Part shown: in pieces, positions 43,621 through 55,221 of the stretch
Layout: each line of letters starts with the position of its first letter
Position numbering within the stretch: the stretch's first letter is position 1
Source of the DNA: Euryodendron excelsum
Taxonomy: Eukaryota; Streptophyta; Magnoliopsida; Ericales; Pentaphylacaceae
DNA: 64,000 nucleotides
Direction: 5' to 3'
NCBI GenBank assembly: GCA_033060915.1
Contig: CM065388.1
Coordinates: forward strand, 24,157,501 to 24,221,500
The notes under the pieces: generated by a model
Told to the model about the DNA's origin: nothing
Databases searched by the model: none
Seen by the model: only the letters and a program-made list of their open reading frames with translations
Position numbers and translations under genes: made by a program

Positions 43621-46600
43621 CAGAGCCTCATTCAACGTGAAAGGGGTCTGCAAACTTAACCTAAAAAATCCCATATTTCGATATACAGAGCTCGAGCACC
43701 TCCAAAACCCTAGCCCCCCTAGGTTTTCCAAACCCTAGCCACTATACACAAACCCTAGCCTCTTATACACTCCCCCATACACTCATACACTAGCCTTCAA
43801 CTATCCTTTGAAGACTTGAGGAGCTACAACCCAAAGCTTGAAGACAACTCCTGAAGACTAAAGGCAAAGATCAAGACAAAGACCGAAGACCGAAGACAGC
43901 GCGGCGCGCAAAATAAAGAAGACATACGGTAGGCTTTCTCTTTAATTTTTTGCACTTTCCCCCTCTCTCTTCTCCTTCCAACCCACTTGGGTTTTCTCTA
44001 TTTTAACCCCCCATCTCTTTCCCCCCCTTTCTTTGCATGCTTGAAACAAGGAGACTCCCGGTCCATGTGTAGGATTAGACTGTTGGAGAGTCACCGTGTC
44101 GGGGGCTTTCTTCTAGTCTAACCAAAGACCACGTGGGTCTGGCCCCCTTGATTATGTGGTGAAGCCTTAACCTTGTATGTTCACGACCCCAAATTGCATT
44201 GTGCATATCATAGTCTTACATCTTCCAAAAATCGTTTTCAAAGTCGTTTTTTTTAAATCGTTTTCAAACTTGTTTTTAAAATTGCATCAAAATCTCTTTT
44301 TCAAAAACTTGTTTTCAAAACCACAATTCTAGGGTGATTCTAGCCTTTCCATGGCTAGGGTTGCTTTAGGAAAGTGTTACATTAAAAGGGACCTTTTTGG
44401 TCTATATTTTCAAATCTTATTGTTTTCCAAAACCACTTTCTTAAAGTGGTTCTAGCCTTCTTATGGCTAGAATCGCTTTAGGAAAGTGAGACGTTTTCAT
44501 ATTTTCCAAGAACTCACTCTTTAAAAATCTCTTTCCAAAAACTCTCTTCAAATTTACTTTCAAAAAACTTTTCCCTCTAGAAACTCCTCCCTAGGATTTC
44601 CCTTCTAGAAAACCTTCGTTTCTAAAAACGCACTTTTCAAAAACTCTTTTCTTAGAGCCCAAGTCAAGCCTTAGAGCCCACAATTAGGAAATCCTAAATT
44701 TTCTTCCCAAAAACATGATTTTCAAACTTTACCCCAAACCTAAGTTTTCAAAATCCCTTGTTTTCACTTCCAAACTATACATGTTTCCAAAACCTATTTC
44801 CTACGTCAAAACTACAATTTTTCAAATCTAAGGTTTCTAGAATCTCCCTTTCCAAATCCTACCTTCCCTTTAGGAAACCAAATCAAATCTCCCCGTTTAG
44901 GAAACTAAATCCACTCCGTTTTTGGAAACAAATCTCAAACCTTTCCTAAAACTCAAACTTTTCCTAATCTCAAGATTTTCTAAAATTCAAACTCTAAAAC
45001 TTTCTAAATTTGAAACCTTCTTAAGTTAAATCTTTCTATACCTAAAAGCTTTCTAAATTCTAAACTTTCTTAAACTTCAAATCTTCTCAAATCTAAAACT
45101 TTTCTAAACTCAAAATTTTCTTAATTTAAGACTTTCTTAAGTTGAAACTTTCTTAATTCAAACATTTCCTATATCGAAAACTTTCCTTTTTCAAACCTTT
45201 CCTAAAACGAAACTTTCTTATTTTCAAAACTTCCTTGTTTTCAAAGCTTTCCAAATTCAAAACTTCCCTTTTTCAAAACATTACAAAATTCAAAAATTTC
45301 TTAACTTGAAACTTTCCAAATTCTAAGCCTTTCTTAAACTAAACTTTTCCTAATTCCAAAACATTTCTAAATTCAAAACTTTCCAATTTTCAAAACTTTC
45401 CTAATTCGAAACTTTCCTAAAATGACACTTTCTTAATTTGAAACTTCCCTAATTTGAACATTTCCTAAATCCAATGTTTCCTAATTTCTTAAGCCTTCTA
45501 AGTCATGTCAAATCCTTCCTAAGTCTCTTCTCTTTCCTAAGTCTAAGTTTTCTAAACCTTCTCTTTTTCAAAACAAGTCCATTCTTTTCCAAAATTTCAA
45601 ATTCCAATCTCCTTTTCTAATCTCAAATCAAATCCAGTTTTCAATTCAATTTCTTTCTTCCAATCTCTCTCTTCAAATCAATTTATTTTCAATCGGACTC
45701 CGATCCGAACTACGACTGACCTGATTCCCCCAAAGGGATACGTAGGCAACCTTCACAGGTGCGGTCACAACACTTTTCAAACTTTCAATTCCACCCTCAT
45801 GGGTGTGGTCTCCATATTTTCAAGTTTCAAATTCCAATCTATTTTCAAAGTTTCAATTTTAAAATTTTTCTATTTTCAAATCCCTATTTCCAAGTTTTCA
45901 AACTTTCCAATTTCAAATTCTATTTCCTCAAGTCTATTTTCAAATTAAATCAATTTCAAATTAAACTCTTTTCAAATCTATTTTTCAATTCTCTTAATTT
46001 GCATTTGCATATCATGCATCATGTTTTCTAAACATTGTTTTTCAAAGTGAATAGGATTGAACTATAGTTAGTTAAAGACTCTCATAGGTGAATCTAGAGT
46101 AGATTGACATGTAGGTACTGAAAGAGCAGGGTAGGGTAATAGCTTAGTGCGTCTTCCCTACACGTAACCAACCTCCGAACCTAGATCACTGATTTCAAAG
46201 ACCAAAAGGAGTTATTTTTCTAAAAAGGGCTAAATGTTTTCCAAAGGTTGCCAAACAACCCGTTTTCTTAAAAACCCTCTCTTGAGGAGACATTTTCAAA
46301 TTGTTTTTCAAAAACCCTAAGTGTAGCCTTCGGATTTCTCTTAGTTTTTAGGTGACCTAACTCACCTTAATCAAGTTAGGTGGCGACTCCGAGTCTTTTT
46401 CAAAAGCCCTTTATTCAAACCTGTTTTCAATTCAAACCTAGTCGCACTCATTCTTTTAGGAGGGTGAGTTCTAACGAGAGAGTACAGTGTTTTTCCCACT
46501 TGTGTGAGTATTTCCTCGAGTGCGAAAAATCTGCGCGCGACAGTATTAAATTCCATTCCAGTATAAACCAGTGCATTTATAAAAAATAAAAAATAAAAAG

Positions 46601-46741
46601 AGTATAACATGCATTCACCCCTTTACCTGTGCATTTTTAGAATTGACATAAGTAAACTGTTTTTGTATAAAAACTAATTCTATGTCTTTTTCTCTCTCTC
46701 TCAAATAGGAAACAAAGAATGAGGTGAAACACAAAAAGGAG

Positions 46742-47787
46742 CTAAATCCACCACTCAGACATCTCCAACACCGACACCCACCTCAGAAAGCTCAGATTTC
46801 TATGGCTGACAAGAAATAGAGAATAGGGCAATGGCTCACTCTCGACCTTCCCAATCATATGACTTCTGACTCGGAAAACCATATATGCTGAAAAAGGGGA
46901 GTAATGAATAATGAATAAGTGTTTGATTGCCCAAAGCTGGAATAATGAAGCATATCCCCGAAAATGAGCATCGACCCCTTGCTGGAGTCTAGTAAGTCTC
47001 ACGAAGGTCTCTCCCACAACCATAGGAGCATATGAGTGTCCTTCACGAATCCTAGCAAGCAACGCACACAACTAACAATCGATCAAGTCATCCTCCCACA
47101 AAAATATCAAGAAACTCAAAAGGAGCAAAGCTTGGGCCTCCATGCGAGAAATGGACTAATCCTGAGAAGTATGCCAGTCCCCTGAATAAGTTCGCATGCC
47201 CGCTCCAAACTTCACTGGAACATAAGGAAACTAGGGCAAGAGATCAAAAGAAAAGACCGCAGGACGAAACCGAAGCTGAGACGAGACAACTTTGATGCAA
47301 CCATAAGGAAAAATAAGTCCCATAATGTCAGCCAAATCCTCTCGAAGACCTAGAAGGCAACCATACTCGTGATGGGAGGAAGCAAGCTCATGGAAGAGAG
47401 ACAAGTCAGGTGGCCAGAAGGGAACCACTGCCAGAAATAAGCCGCACCAATAGGAGAGAAGCCATACAACCAAAGGACCAGCGAAAATGTCTTGTTCATC
47501 TAGAGGATACTTGTCATACCAAACCCATAGTCAACTCAAAATAGTATCGGCAATCCTAAAAGTCTAAAGTGGGAAATCTCAGCATCCATCTCATCCTCGA
47601 AGACTGGCTCAACTAGAGGGAAGGGATTGACTAGAGGCCTACTCCCTCTCCCACTCTGGCTGGAAGATGCTCGACTGGCAGATCGTTGGCTACCTCTAGA
47701 TTGACTGAAGCTGGCAACAGAATCTGTCCAGGCTGCCTTCCCAGAGCGGTGCCTCCTCTCGAAAACGTTATTGCTCGCATTTACCAT
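46742..47787 (-). pseudogene. Antisense ORF remnant of the third element, different domain
   Basis: The ATG at 47787 follows TACCTTTTAG, an acceptor-like site in the same position as in elements A and B. The first 75 or so codons (GKAAWTDSV...SQSRGSQRSASRASSSQSG) match the Ser/Arg-rich N-terminus of element A's PMD protein. After 47536 the frame changes and the sequence no longer resembles PMD. It has WPPDLSLFHELASSHHEYG (about 47415) and, after two or three stops, VCALL-like CALLARIREGHSYAPMVVGETF and FRGYASLFQLWAIKHL (47071-46900). This resembles plant DUF7745-type sequences found in retrotransposon-associated proteins, a tentative call from memory. Confidence 0.5.
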
Positions 47788-47799
47788 CCTAAAAGGTAA

Positions 47800-49560
47800 G
47801 TCAAGGTAAGAGTTATTAATATATGGTATATGCAGTTCAAAAGACAAGAAATAAAAACAAAAATAATAAAAAAAATGAATATGAATGGCACAACTTTCAA
47901 ATAAATTATACTCAAACCACTAAAAAGGTTTCTTAAAAACTTTTCCTTCAAAAGCTCTTTTCTAAAATCAACTCTTAAAAGTTTCTTAAAAAATTCCTTC
48001 CAAATCAGTTCCCCAAGGGTTTTCTAACATTTTCCTCCAAAAAAGTTCTCAAAAGAGTTTCTTAACTTTTTCCTCCCAAAAATTCATTTTCAAAATTCGA
48101 TGAAAAGAATTTTAACTCCCTCTTTCCAAAAAAATTTCATCTTTAAGATCAATTTTTAGAATCAAATTCTAAGGATACTAAATGTTCCCCTCCAAGATCC
48201 ATTTCAAAAATCAAAGCCAAAAATTATTTTCAAAATCAAATCTCAAATTTTTCAATCCATCTCGAAGCTTTTCTGATTTAGGTTTTCAAGAAAATTTCTT
48301 TTCCAATCAAGTTTAAGATTCTTCCAAACTCTTTCTTTCAAAAAAAGTCTTAGTCAAAATAAATCCTTAAAATTTTTTGAGATTTTACTCCAAAAATTCT
48401 TCCTTCCAAAATTTCTATCAACTTCTAAAGTTTTCTATCCTAAATCTTTGTCAATCTCAAAATTTTCCAAATCCAAAATTCATTTTCAAAAGAGTTCCTA
48501 AGATATTCCCTCCAAAATTTCTTCTAAAATTCTATCTTCCAAAATTTCCCTAAGTTATCTTTCAAAAAGTTTTTGAAAACCCTCTGAGTTTTTTGGGGCC
48601 TTCTCTGCCCAAAAAGGCCCTACTTTCAAAGGTTTTATCCTTTTCCCTCAAAATTATTATATTTCAAAAATTTTCTAACCCTTTCTTCATTTCGAAAAAA
48701 AAAAAAAAGAACTTCAAAGTTTTTCTTCAAAAAGTTTTATTTCCAAAATTCTCCTAACTTTTTCGAGAAGTTTTAAAAGTCTCTTTGAGTTTTTTGGGGT
48801 ATTATCTGCGAAAAAGGCCCCACACTTAAAGATTTTATTTCTTTTTCCTTCCAAAAGATTTAATTTAAAAAAAATCTTCATTCCAAATTTCTATCGATTC
48901 CAAGGTTTTCTGATCACCTCCGTTCCAAGCCTTAATCGATTTCACAAATGTTTATAAGGCCAAAATCTATTTTTAGGGATTTTCAAAAATTCTTCCTCAA
49001 AAGTTTTATCTAAAATTCTATTTTCCAAAATTTTCCTGAGTTTTCTTTCAAAAAGTTTTTCTAAAAAGACCCCATTCTTAAGGTTCTCCTAACTTTTCCT
49101 TCCAAAAGTTTGATTTCAAAAAGTTTAATCTCAAAATCATTTATGGGTTTCTCGAGCTTTATCCTTCAAAAGCTCTATTTTAAAGATATTCCAAAGGTTT
49201 TCAAATTTTCTTCCTTAACAAGTTTCATGAGTTTCCTAAACTCTTTTCTTTCAAAATCTCATTTTCAAAAATTTTGGGTTTTTCAAGCTTTCGCCTCAAA
49301 AACTTGTTTTCAAAATTTTAAGTTTTAAAACATTTTCTCTAAAGTTTTGTTCCAAGTTTCAAAGGTTTTTCAAAATCTTTCAAAAATAAATACAAATTAA
49401 TTCATTTCCAAAATCAATTTCAAAATCATTTTAAACAATCAACTTCAACTCCAAAATCATGTCAAAGTCAAAGTTTTCTAAATTCTAAATTTTAAAAATC
49501 AAGAGAATCCAGCTTTCAAACTCAAAATTCAAATTTTCAAGCTCAAATCTTCAAATATTT
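47800..49560. repeat. AT-rich degenerate repeats upstream of the third antisense ORF
   Basis: This is a quasi-periodic series of phrases such as TTTTCCTTCCAAAA, AAAGTTTT and TTTCAAAATC with no ORF of credible function. By position it corresponds to the 5' intron of the antisense genes in A and B, but I could not fix a donor. Confidence 0.55.
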
Positions 49561-49730
49561 TCAAAGTTCATCCCTCTGATCACCTCGCGGTCAACATGGG
49601 ACTCTTACTTTATTGTTTTCTGTCTTCGACAAGTAAAGACAGAAAAAGAAAGGCAGTTGTAAGCACCCCATTTTTTTCGCTCGGCAATCTTCAGTCCGTC
49701 CAGACTTGTATTCAAGTCAATATGGACATT

Positions 49731-52700
49731 GTCGCGCTCAGATTTTTCGCACTCGAGGAATACTCACACAAGTGGGAAAAATGTTGTACTCTCTCATTAG
49801 AACTCACCCTCTTAGAAGAATGAGTGCGACTAGGTTTGAATTGAAAACAGGTTTGAATAAAGGGCTTTTGAAAAAGATTCGAAGTCACCACCTAACTTGA
49901 TTAAGGTGAGTTAGGTCACCTAAAAACTAAGCATAATCCGAAGACTACACTTAGAGTTTTTGAAAAAACGATTTGAAAATATCTCCTCAAGAGAGGGTTT
50001 TAAAGAAAACAGGTTGTTTGGCAACCTTTGGAAAACATTTAGCCCTTTTTAGAAAAATAACTCCTTTTTGGTCTTTGAAAACAGTGATCTAGGTTCGGAG
50101 GTTGGTTACGTGTAGGGAAGACGCACTAAGCTATCACCCTACCCCGCCCTGTTGGTACCTACATGTCAATCTACCTTAGATTCACCTATGAGAGTCTTTA
50201 ATTAACTAATGGTCAATCCTATCCACTTTGAAAAACAATGTTTGAAAACTAACAAGATGCATGATATGCAAGTGCAAGTTAAGAAAATTGAAAAATAGAT
50301 TTGGAAATAAATTTGAAAAGAAATTGATTTGATTTGAAAGAGATTTGAAACTAGATAGATTTGAAATTAAGAAATTTTGGAAATTGAAAGTAGAAATTTG
50401 AAAATAGAAATTTGAAATGAGAAATTTGAAAATAGATTGGAGATTTGGAAAGATTTTGGAATTTGAAATTTGAAGAAAGTTGTGACCGCACCTATGAAGG
50501 TTGCCTACGTATCCCTTTGGGGGAATCAAGTTAGTCGTAGTTCGGACAAGAGTCCGATTGAAAATAGATTGATTTGAAGAGAGAGATTGGATTGGAAGAA
50601 AGAGATTGAATTGAAAATTGGACTTGATTTGAGATTAGAAGAGGAGATTGAAAATTGAAATTGAGAAGACTAGACTTGCTTTGGAAAGATTGATTTTGGA
50701 AAGACTTGGTTTTAGGAAACCTAGACTTAGGAAATATTTGACTCGACTTGGAAGGTTTAGAGAAAAATTAGATTTAGGAAATGTTTGAATTAAAAAGGTC
50801 CGATTTAGGAAAGTTTTGTTTTTGGAAAGTTTCGAAATTAGGAAAGTGTCATTTTTGGAAAGTTTCGAAATTAGGAAAGTGTCATTTTTGAAAAGTTTCG
50901 AAATTAGGAAAGTTTTGAAATGGGAAAGTATTGAATTTAGAAATGTTTTGAATTAAGAAAAGTTTAGTTTGAGAACAGTTTAAAATTTGGAAAGTTTCAA
51001 ATTAAGAAAGTTTTGAATTTAGGAAAGTTTTGAATTTAGGAAAGTTTTAGGTTTAGGAAAGTTTTGAATTTAGGAAAGTTTTAGAAAATTGGAAAGTTTT
51101 GTTTTAGGAAAGGTTTGAAAAAGGAAAGTTTTCAATTTAGGAAATGTTTGAATTAAGAAAGTTTTGAGTTTAGAAAAGTCTTAGATTTGAAAAGATTTTG
51201 AAGTTTTGGAAAGTTTAGAATTTGGAAAGATTTAGGTTTAGAAAGATTTAACTTAAGAAAGTTTTGAATTTGGAAATATTTGAAATTTAGAAAGTTTAAG
51301 ATTTAGAAAGTTTTAGAATTTTAGAAAATCTTGAGATTAGGAAAGGTTTGAGTTTAGGAAGAGTTTGAAACCTTAGATTTGAAAAGTTAAGATTTGAGAG
51401 GAGGGTAGAATTAGGAAAGATTTGAATTTTGTGTTTTAAAACTTAGGAAAGATTTTATTTTCAAGTTTTGGAAACTTAATATTTAGGAAAGTGGAGGATT
51501 AGGAAGGATTGGAATTCGGAAAGATTTGGATTTGGAAGGGATTGGATTTGGTTTCCAAAAGAAAAGATGTGATTTTGTTTCCAAAAATGGAGGACGGAAT
51601 CTAGTTTCCTAAACGGGGAGATTTGATTTGGTTTCCTAAAAGGAAAATAGAATTTGGCATGGATTTGGAAAGGGAGATTCTAGAAACCGTAGATTTGGAA
51701 AATTATAGTTCCGGCGTAAAAAATAGGTTTTGGAAACATGTATATTTTTTACGTGAAAACATGAGGTTTTGGAAACCTAGGTTTGGGGCAAAGTTTGAAA
51801 ATCATGTTTTTAGGCAGAAAATTTAGGGTTTCCTAATTGTGGTTTCTAGGGCTTGACTTGGGCTCTAAGGAAAGAGTTTTTGGAAAACGCGTTTTTGGAA
51901 ACGAAGGTTTTCTAGAAGGGAATCCTAGGGAGGAGTTTTTGGAAAGTGTGTTTGAAGGGGGAGTGTTTGGAAAGATTTTCGGAAAGAAGGAGTTTTTGGA
52001 AAGTATGTTTTTAAAAATGAAGATTTTAGAAGAAAAATCCTAGAGAGGAAATTTCTAGAAGGAAGATTTTAGAAAGAGAGTTTTTAGAATGGTTTTTGGA
52101 GAAAGTTTTTAGGAAGGTGAATCTAGGGAGTGTTTTTAGAAAGAGATTTTAAAGAGAAGGAGTTTTGGAAAGGAGTTGAAAAAGGGAATTTTGAAAAATA
52201 GATTTTGGAAGGGAGTTTTTTGAAAACAATTTTGGAGAGGAAAGTTTTAGGAAAGTATGTCGAAAAAGAGATTTTTAGGAAGAGATTTTTGAAGAGAGAG
52301 TCTTTGGAAAGTATAAAAACATCTCACTTTCCTAAAGCGATTCTAGCCATAAGAGGGCTACAACCACTTTAAGAAAGTGGTTTTGAAAACAAGGTTTGAA
52401 AATATAGACCAAATGGTCACTTTTAATATAACACTTTCCTAAAGCAACCCTAGCCATGGAAAGTCTAGAATCACCCTAGAATTGTGGTTTTGAAAACAAG
52501 TTTTTGAAAAAGAGATTTTGATGCAATTTTGAAAACAAATTTGAAAACGTTTTGAAAAACGACTTTGAAAACGGTTTTTGGAAGATGCAAGACTATGATA
52601 TGCACAATGCAATTTGGGGTTGTGAACATACAAGGTTAAGGCTTCGCCACATAATCAAGGGGGCCGGACCCACGTGGTTTCTGGTTAGACTAGAAGAAAG

Positions 52701-55221
52701 CCCCCGACACGGTGACTCTCCAATAGTCTAATCCTACACATGGACCGGGAGTCCCCTTGTTTCAAGCATGCAAAGAAAGGAGGGGAAAGAGATGGGGGAT
52801 TAAAATAGAGAAAACCCAAGTGGGTTGGAGAGAGAAGAGAGAGGGGGAAGTACAGAAAATTAAAGAGAAAGCCTACCATATGTCTTCTTTATTTTGCGCG
52901 CCGTGCAGTCTTCGGTCTTCAGTCTTCGTCTTGACCTTCTTCTTCAGTCTTCAAGAGTTGTCTTCAAGCTTTGGATGGTAGCTCTTCAAGTCTTCAAAGG
53001 ATGGTTGAAGGCTAGTGTATGAGTATATGGGGGAGTGTATGAGTGCATAGGAGGCTAGGGTTTATGTATAGTGGCTAGGGTTTGGGAAAACCTAGGGAGG
53101 CTAGGGTTTTGGAGGTGCTCGAGCTCTGTATACCGAAATATATGATTTTTAGGTTAAGTTTGCAGACCCCCTTTCACGTTGAATGAGGCTCTGTTTTATA
53201 GAAGGAGGACAAACTTGGCGCCTAATGCAGTGGCGCTAGGCCAAATTCTACACTGGCGCCACTAGGAGTGGCGCCAGGCCATTTTTTGGCTTGGCGCCAC
53301 TACTAGTGGCGCCAGCCAATTAGGAAAGATTTAAGGTCGGCAAGCAACGTATCTTTGACTAGATTTGGGCGCTTGTACTAGTGACTACCATGCAATTTTT
53401 AGCCTAGCTTCACTAGGAGTGACTCCGGAAAGTCCGGGAATGATTTCAAGGAGCCGGGAATGACCCAGAAGGTCAGAAAAGAGCAGGAACACTTAAAATA
53501 GTGTCCTGGAGGTATTTGACTTGGAAAGTGAGGATAAGGTGTGTCGGAAAGGTTGACCGGGCCTTTAGGGGCAAAACGGTCAATCGGACCGGAAAACTAC
53601 CGAGACAGACTCGGATTGTCCTGGAAGAAGACTTGGGATCTGAAAACATTATTCAGAATGTTCCCGAAGGTTGCCGGTTTGATTCCCAGAGCCGGCGTGG
53701 TCGAAAATGGAGACTGGCCCACTAGGGGCAAAACGGTCATTTTGCATCAGGTTGGCCAGAATTGACTCGGAATGATCCGGAAAGGCAAAGGAATGTTGAG
53801 AACACTATAAAAAGTATTCTCGGGACATTACCGGTTTGATACCCAGAGCCGGTGTGGTCGAAGAAGGAGACCGGCCCTCTAGGGGAAAAACGGTCATTTT
53901 GTACCGGGTTGGCCGAAACTGACTCGGAATGATCCAAAAAGGTAAAGGAAGGTCGAGAACACTATAAAAAGTATTCTCGGGACGTTACCGGTTTGATACC
54001 CAGAGCCGGTGTGGTCGAAGAAGGAGACCGGCCCTCCAGGGGCAAAACGGTCATTTTGTACCAGGTTGGCCGGAACTGACTTGGAATGATCCGGAAAGGT
54101 AAAGGAAGGTCGAGAACACTATAAAAAGTATTCTCGGGATGTTACTGGTTTGATACCCAAAGCCGGTGTGGTCGAAGAAGGAGACCGGCCCTCTAGGGGC
54201 AAAACGGTCATTTTGTACTGGGTTGGCCGGAACTGACTCGGAATGATCCGGAAAGGTAAAGGAAGATTGAGAATACTATAAAAAGTAGTCTCAGGGGGTT
54301 ACCGGTTTGATACCCAGAGCCGGTGTGGTTCCCGGGGCATTTGGATGCTTAGGGGCAAAATGGTCATCTTGACCGGAAAGTCTCGGAAAAGGTCCTAAGG
54401 GTAGTCTGGTCATTTTTCACCGAAGTGAGCTAACAGACACGGGTGTTGACCTAGGTTTTGAGTGTCTCCGCCACGCTAACGGTGGGAGTATTTCCGCTAC
54501 TCGGACGGGGTTGAGTATTTCCGCTACTTGGACGGGGTTGTGAGTAGTTTTGCTACTCGAACCATCTCGAGGAATAAACTTTCTCGAGAGAGGGATTAGA
54601 AAGGGGTCTTACCGTCTCCTAAGAGACGTGCCTGGATTGGAACCGTCTCGAGGAATAAACTGTCTCGAGAGTGGGATTGGAAAGGGGTCTTACCATCTCC
54701 GAAGAGACGTGCCTGGATTGTGAGTGTTTCCGCCACCTAACGGTTTTGTGGGTAGTTTTGCTACTCGGACCGTCTCAAGGAATAAACTGTCTCGAGAGAG
54801 GGATTGGAAGGGGTCTTACCGTCTCCTAAGAGACGTGCCTGGATTATGAGTGTTTCCGCCACTCTAACGGTTTTGTGAGTACTTCCGCTACTCTAACGGT
54901 TCTGTGAGTACTTCCGCTACTCTAACGGTTTTGTGAGTGTTTCCGCCACTCTAACGGTTCTGTGAGTAGTTTTGCTACTTGGACCGTCTCGAGAAATAAA
55001 CTGTCTCGAGAGAGGGATTGGGATTGGAATAAGAAAGGACAATGCCCCTAAGGGCATTTTGGTCATTTTGCCTCTATTTGGGCCTGACAGGCCCGCGAAG
55101 CGATGGAAAGACGAAATTTGGACCTAGAGGATTGGTTTCGATTGGAGCATGCCCAAAATGATTTGAAAACAAGTTTGGACGGAGTGTAGACTACCGAGCG
55201 GTCAAAAATGGGGTGCTTACA
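49731..55221 (-). mobile_element. LTR-A solo LTR, minus strand, with GACAT target duplication
   Basis: A complete LTR-A in reverse orientation runs from TGTCGCGC to GGTGCTTACA, 5491 bp. Flanking pentamers GACAT at 49726-49730 and 55222-55226 are identical, and the host LTR-A sequence resumes without loss. It is a solo LTR formed by recombination between the two LTRs of a former full element. It is about 0.8 kb longer than 41870-46542, partly because of extra copies of the 156-bp unit (53530-54330). Confidence 0.9.
53530..54330 (-). repeat. Expanded 156-bp tandem array in the solo LTR
   Basis: GACTCGGAATGATCC-like phrases recur at about 53609, 53764, 53921, 54079 and 54236, a period of about 157 bp, giving roughly five units. 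Other LTR-A copies show about three. Each unit holds TTTGATACCCAGAGCCGGTG and GGGGCAAAACGGTCATTTTG. Confidence 0.8.

Larger units (their letters stand above)
22823..46542 (+). mobile_element. Element A: pol-less Tat/Ogre-type LTR retrotransposon with giant LTRs
   Basis: The order is 5' LTR 22823-33133 (split by a pararetrovirus insertion), PBS, 1.5-kb leader, gag, 3' region with repeats, antisense PMD gene, polypurine tract 41847-41869, and 3' LTR 41870-46542. Without the insertion the element is about 18.1 kb, of which LTRs make over half. Protease, RT, RNase H and integrase are missing between gag (ends 36693) and the antisense gene, so it would be non-autonomous. No matching 5-bp target duplication is seen (GCAGT before, GTATT after), in keeping with a recombinant left end. 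The two LTRs look very similar, suggesting a relatively young copy. Confidence 0.85.
41870..46542 (+). repeat. 3' LTR of element A, intact 4673 bp
   Basis: It is bounded by TGTAAGCACC and GCGCGACA. This is the best reference copy of LTR-A in the window. U3 arrays lie at 42110-42710 and 42815-43290, GGCGCC inverted repeats at 43538-43596, TATA at 43611, a leader with GACAGCGCGGCGCGC near 43895 and a GTAGGC patch at 43929, and the AT-rich tail from about 44210. Confidence 0.9.
46543..49657 (+). mobile_element. 3' interior of a third, related element
   Basis: This segment follows element A's 3' LTR without a PBS. It contains an antisense ORF remnant, a long AT-rich stretch and a polypurine tract at about 49634-49657 before an LTR-A start at 49658. 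It is therefore the 3' portion of another plus-strand family A-like element whose 5' part is absent. Confidence 0.7.

Noticed and set aside
22818..46547. A target-site duplication for element A
   Set aside because: GCAGT and GTATT do not match; the left flank is a copy of the element's own interior.
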